A stretch of DNA of 7,809 bases from JBFXEO01 sp050180015. GTDB lineage: Bacteria > Bacteroidota > Bacteroidia > Bacteroidales > Tenuifilaceae. Below, in pieces: positions 6,353 through 7,809 of this stretch; position 1 is the stretch's first letter; each line of letters begins with the position of its first letter. The DNA lies in assembly GCA_050180015.1 (NCBI GenBank), contig JBFXEO010000144.1, positions 1 through 7,809 on the forward strand, written 5' to 3'. The notes under the pieces are model-generated. The model searched no databases. It was not told the DNA's origin and worked only from the letters and a program-made list of their open reading frames with translations. A program made the position numbers and the translations under genes.

Positions 6353-7809
6353 TTATCCGCTAAGCAGCAAGGCCAATCCCTGATTGAATGAATCGGATCC
6401 GCCTAGATATTCAGCAGCAGCGGGGTATTGGCCTTTCAGAATGGCAATAATGCCTAAGTTGTACTTAACATCATTTCCAGCATCGGTGGCTTCGGTGAAG
6501 TATTTTTCAGCTTCGTCGAATTTACCTTCCAGCATTGCTACACAACCCCGGTTGTTTGATACGGCAGGAATTTTCTGATCGGCAGGAATTTTATCCAATG
6601 CGGCCTTGGCTGCAGCGGCATTTTTGTCCTTGATGTATAGGTATGCAGCGTTGTTGTAGCCGCGTGGGCAGCTATATTTTTCACCGGCTTTCATGTAAAC
6701 TTCAATTTTCTTGTTTGCATCGGCTACCAGTGTAGCTGCGTAAAGCATTTCTTCAACGTTCAGGCCATCGTAGGTGTTATTTTCAACCATGTATTTTAGG
6801 GTATCGTCGGAGAAACCAACGTTATCTGCTGTTGCAACCATTTTCGATCTGCGAAGTTGGGGTAAAATTTTCTCCGCCAATACCTGGTAAACTTTCGATA
6901 GGTTTTTAATTTCCTTTTCACGAACTTCAGGATCGGAATACATGGAGAGTACGCGTAGGATTAATTCTTTATCTTCAACGTCCGAAGCCTGAACGGCTTT
7001 CTGGAAACCATCCCAGTCCTCCGAGGTTGTTTCTACCGATACCCCTTTTTCATTTTTAACCTTTGCTTTTTTGAATACATCGCTTAAGTATTTGTCGGAA
7101 TTTTTTCCACGCTCCTGTGATAGTTTTTCGTTTAACTTTTCAGGGCCGTCGGGCGATGCGTAGGCAGAAATTTTGATCTCTTTAAGTTCTTTGTTTGAAA
7201 TTTTGCTGGCTTCAACCAGGAATTCGTTAAGGGCTTTAATGTCATCCTTGGTTAATTCTGAGTTGCGAATGTCGGAGCGTTGAATAACAAAGTTAATTTG
7301 CGCTTCTTTTTGTTCTGAGGTGGTACGAACAAATTTATCTTTCATCATAATTGGTTTTGGATCTATGTCAACCAGCTTGTAGGTTGCAATGGTTCCAATA
7401 CCAATTTTCTGGGGTGCGTTAAATGGAACTTTTTGATCTTTGTAGGTGATAACAAAACGTAATTCAAGATCGCAATGGAACATTTCGTCTTTGTAGTCAA
7501 ATTCAACGTCATGTTTCCATGATCCGCCTGCTTCGTAGTTTATTACCTGATTGTTGGCCTGAACATCTTCACCCTGAAGCATTTTTACAGGTAAGGGTAA
7601 TTCTCCTCCCTTGTAAACAATAACAGGGGTGATTTCTATTATGGCCTTCTTGTTGAAATACTTTGCAGGAATAGTACCTTCAATGGTAGCTTTCACCTTG
7701 TTGGCTGTTACTTCCATAGGGTTTGGGGTAACCTTTAAAGTAAAACCGGCAGGCAATTCCTTCATTTTTTCAACACCTCCACAAGCGCTTAATAGTAAAG
7801 CGACAAGTG
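6353..7809 (-). CDS. OmpA-like/TPR lipoprotein (5' partial, interrupted by premature stop)
   Basis: Envelope lipoprotein of unrecognised specific function. The visible frame starts at 7807, before the first ATG (7765), and encodes LVALLLSAC, the end of a lipoprotein signal peptide; the lipidated Cys is codon 7783-7781 (mature residue 1). The next 150 or so mature residues are beta-rich, with VTPNP and an EITPVIVYKGG stretch, like adhesive or Ig-like domains. About 161-241 resembles an OmpA-like peptidoglycan-binding domain (IKISAYASPDG, then LNEKLSQERGKNSDKYL), though I cannot confirm its binding residues. About 340-476 is TPR-like (YNNAAYLYIKD, NNRGCVAMLEGKFDEAEKYF, YNLGIIAILKGQYPAAAEYL). 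The frame stops at TAA 6353-6355 in the middle of a repeat, removing the final 71 residues. A role in anchoring an outer-membrane assembly to peptidoglycan is possible but inferred. The gene is convergent with trmH. Confidence 0.8.
   Translation of the reverse strand, partial: LVALLLSACGGVEKMKELPAGFTLKVTPNPMEVTANKVKATIEGTIPAKYFNKKAIIEITPVIVYKGGELPLPVKMLQGEDVQANNQVINYEAGGSWKHDVEFDYKDEMFHCDLELRFVITYKDQKVPFNAPQKIGIGTIATYKLVDIDPKPIMMKDKFVRTTSEQKEAQINFVIQRSDIRNSELTKDDIKALNEFLVEASKISNKELKEIKISAYASPDGPEKLNEKLSQERGKNSDKYLSDVFKKAKVKNEKGVSVETTSEDWDGFQKAVQASDVEDKELILRVLSMYSDPEVREKEIKNLSKVYQVLAEKILPQLRRSKMVATADNVGFSDDTLKYMVENNTYDGLNVEEMLYAATLVADANKKIEVYMKAGEKYSCPRGYNNAAYLYIKDKNAAAAKAALDKIPADQKIPAVSNNRGCVAMLEGKFDEAEKYFTEATDAGNDVKYNLGIIAILKGQYPAAAEYLGGSDSFNQGLALLLSG
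7781..7807 (-). other. Lipoprotein signal peptide end (lipobox LLSAC)
   Basis: Reading the minus strand in frame with the lipoprotein, codons 7807-7781 give L-V-A-L-L-L-S-A-C, then G-G-V-E-K before the Met at 7765. A hydrophobic run ending in L-S-A-C fits the signal peptidase II lipobox. Gly-Gly at +2/+3 has no acidic residue; in Bacteroidota surface export signals are usually Lys/Asp/Glu-rich just after the Cys, so a periplasm-facing anchor is the simpler guess, although V-E-K follows at +4 to +6. Confidence 0.85.

Noticed and set aside
6300..6360. Frameshift as the cause of the lipoprotein truncation
   Set aside because: The downstream coding sequence is in the same frame as the upstream part, so only a stop codon, not an indel, is needed.
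6134..6391. Plus-strand open frame between trmH and the lipoprotein
   Set aside because: It is the antisense of the lipoprotein's C-terminal coding sequence, which makes clear protein sense on the minus strand, and it follows a strong terminator.

Overview
The window looks like chromosome from a member of the Bacteroidota, probably the Bacteroidales/Marinilabiliales side. The reasons are a histidine kinase of the HEIQTPLA type, a consensus Bacteroidota -7 box (TACCTTTG) before trmH, few Shine-Dalgarno sequences, a TPR/OmpA-like lipoprotein of a kind common in that phylum, and moderate GC content. The lineage is inferred from gene content and signals only; no marker gene was compared. No mobile element, tRNA, rRNA or CRISPR array was seen.

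Layout. Positions 1-1182 (+) hold a membrane sensor histidine kinase that runs off the left edge. After an 81-base gap comes a tightly packed three-gene unit (+): a cytoplasmic GT2 polyprenyl-phosphate-type glycosyltransferase (1264-2016), a seven-helix membrane protein made of two LAB_N domains (2013-2636), and a GT39/ArnT-like membrane glycosyltransferase (2626-4251). The genes overlap by 4 and 11 bases. Convergent to this unit, on the minus strand, is sucC (4273-5460), without sucD beside it. A 76-base divergent intergenic region separates sucC from a TrmH/SpoU-family RNA methyltransferase (5537-6079, +). A perfect 18-bp hairpin (6079-6120) lies between that gene and a minus-strand lipoprotein gene with an OmpA-like domain and TPRs. 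The lipoprotein gene runs off the right edge.

How the genes may work together. The GT2, LAB_N and GT39 genes have the logic of a lipid-linked sugar pathway: the sugar is put on a polyprenyl phosphate in the cytoplasm, flipped, then transferred on the outer face to an envelope glycolipid or glycan, as ArnC, ArnE/F and ArnT do for lipid A. The LAB_N protein is a gap-free internal duplication with a predicted 3+1+3 helix layout like SWEET/PQ-loop transporters, which makes it a candidate flippase. The sensor kinase just upstream could regulate the unit, but this is only positional. sucC (TCA cycle) and trmH (RNA modification) are ordinary housekeeping genes.

Two annotation traps lie in the lipoprotein gene. 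Its true start is beyond position 7809: the reading frame continues upstream of the first visible ATG (7765) through a lipobox (LLSAC). Its reading frame is also cut by an in-frame TAA at 6353-6355, inside a TPR-like repeat. The same frame then stays open for 71 more sensible codons to a natural stop at 6137, next to the terminator. This is a single nonsense change, a sequence error, or less likely readthrough.
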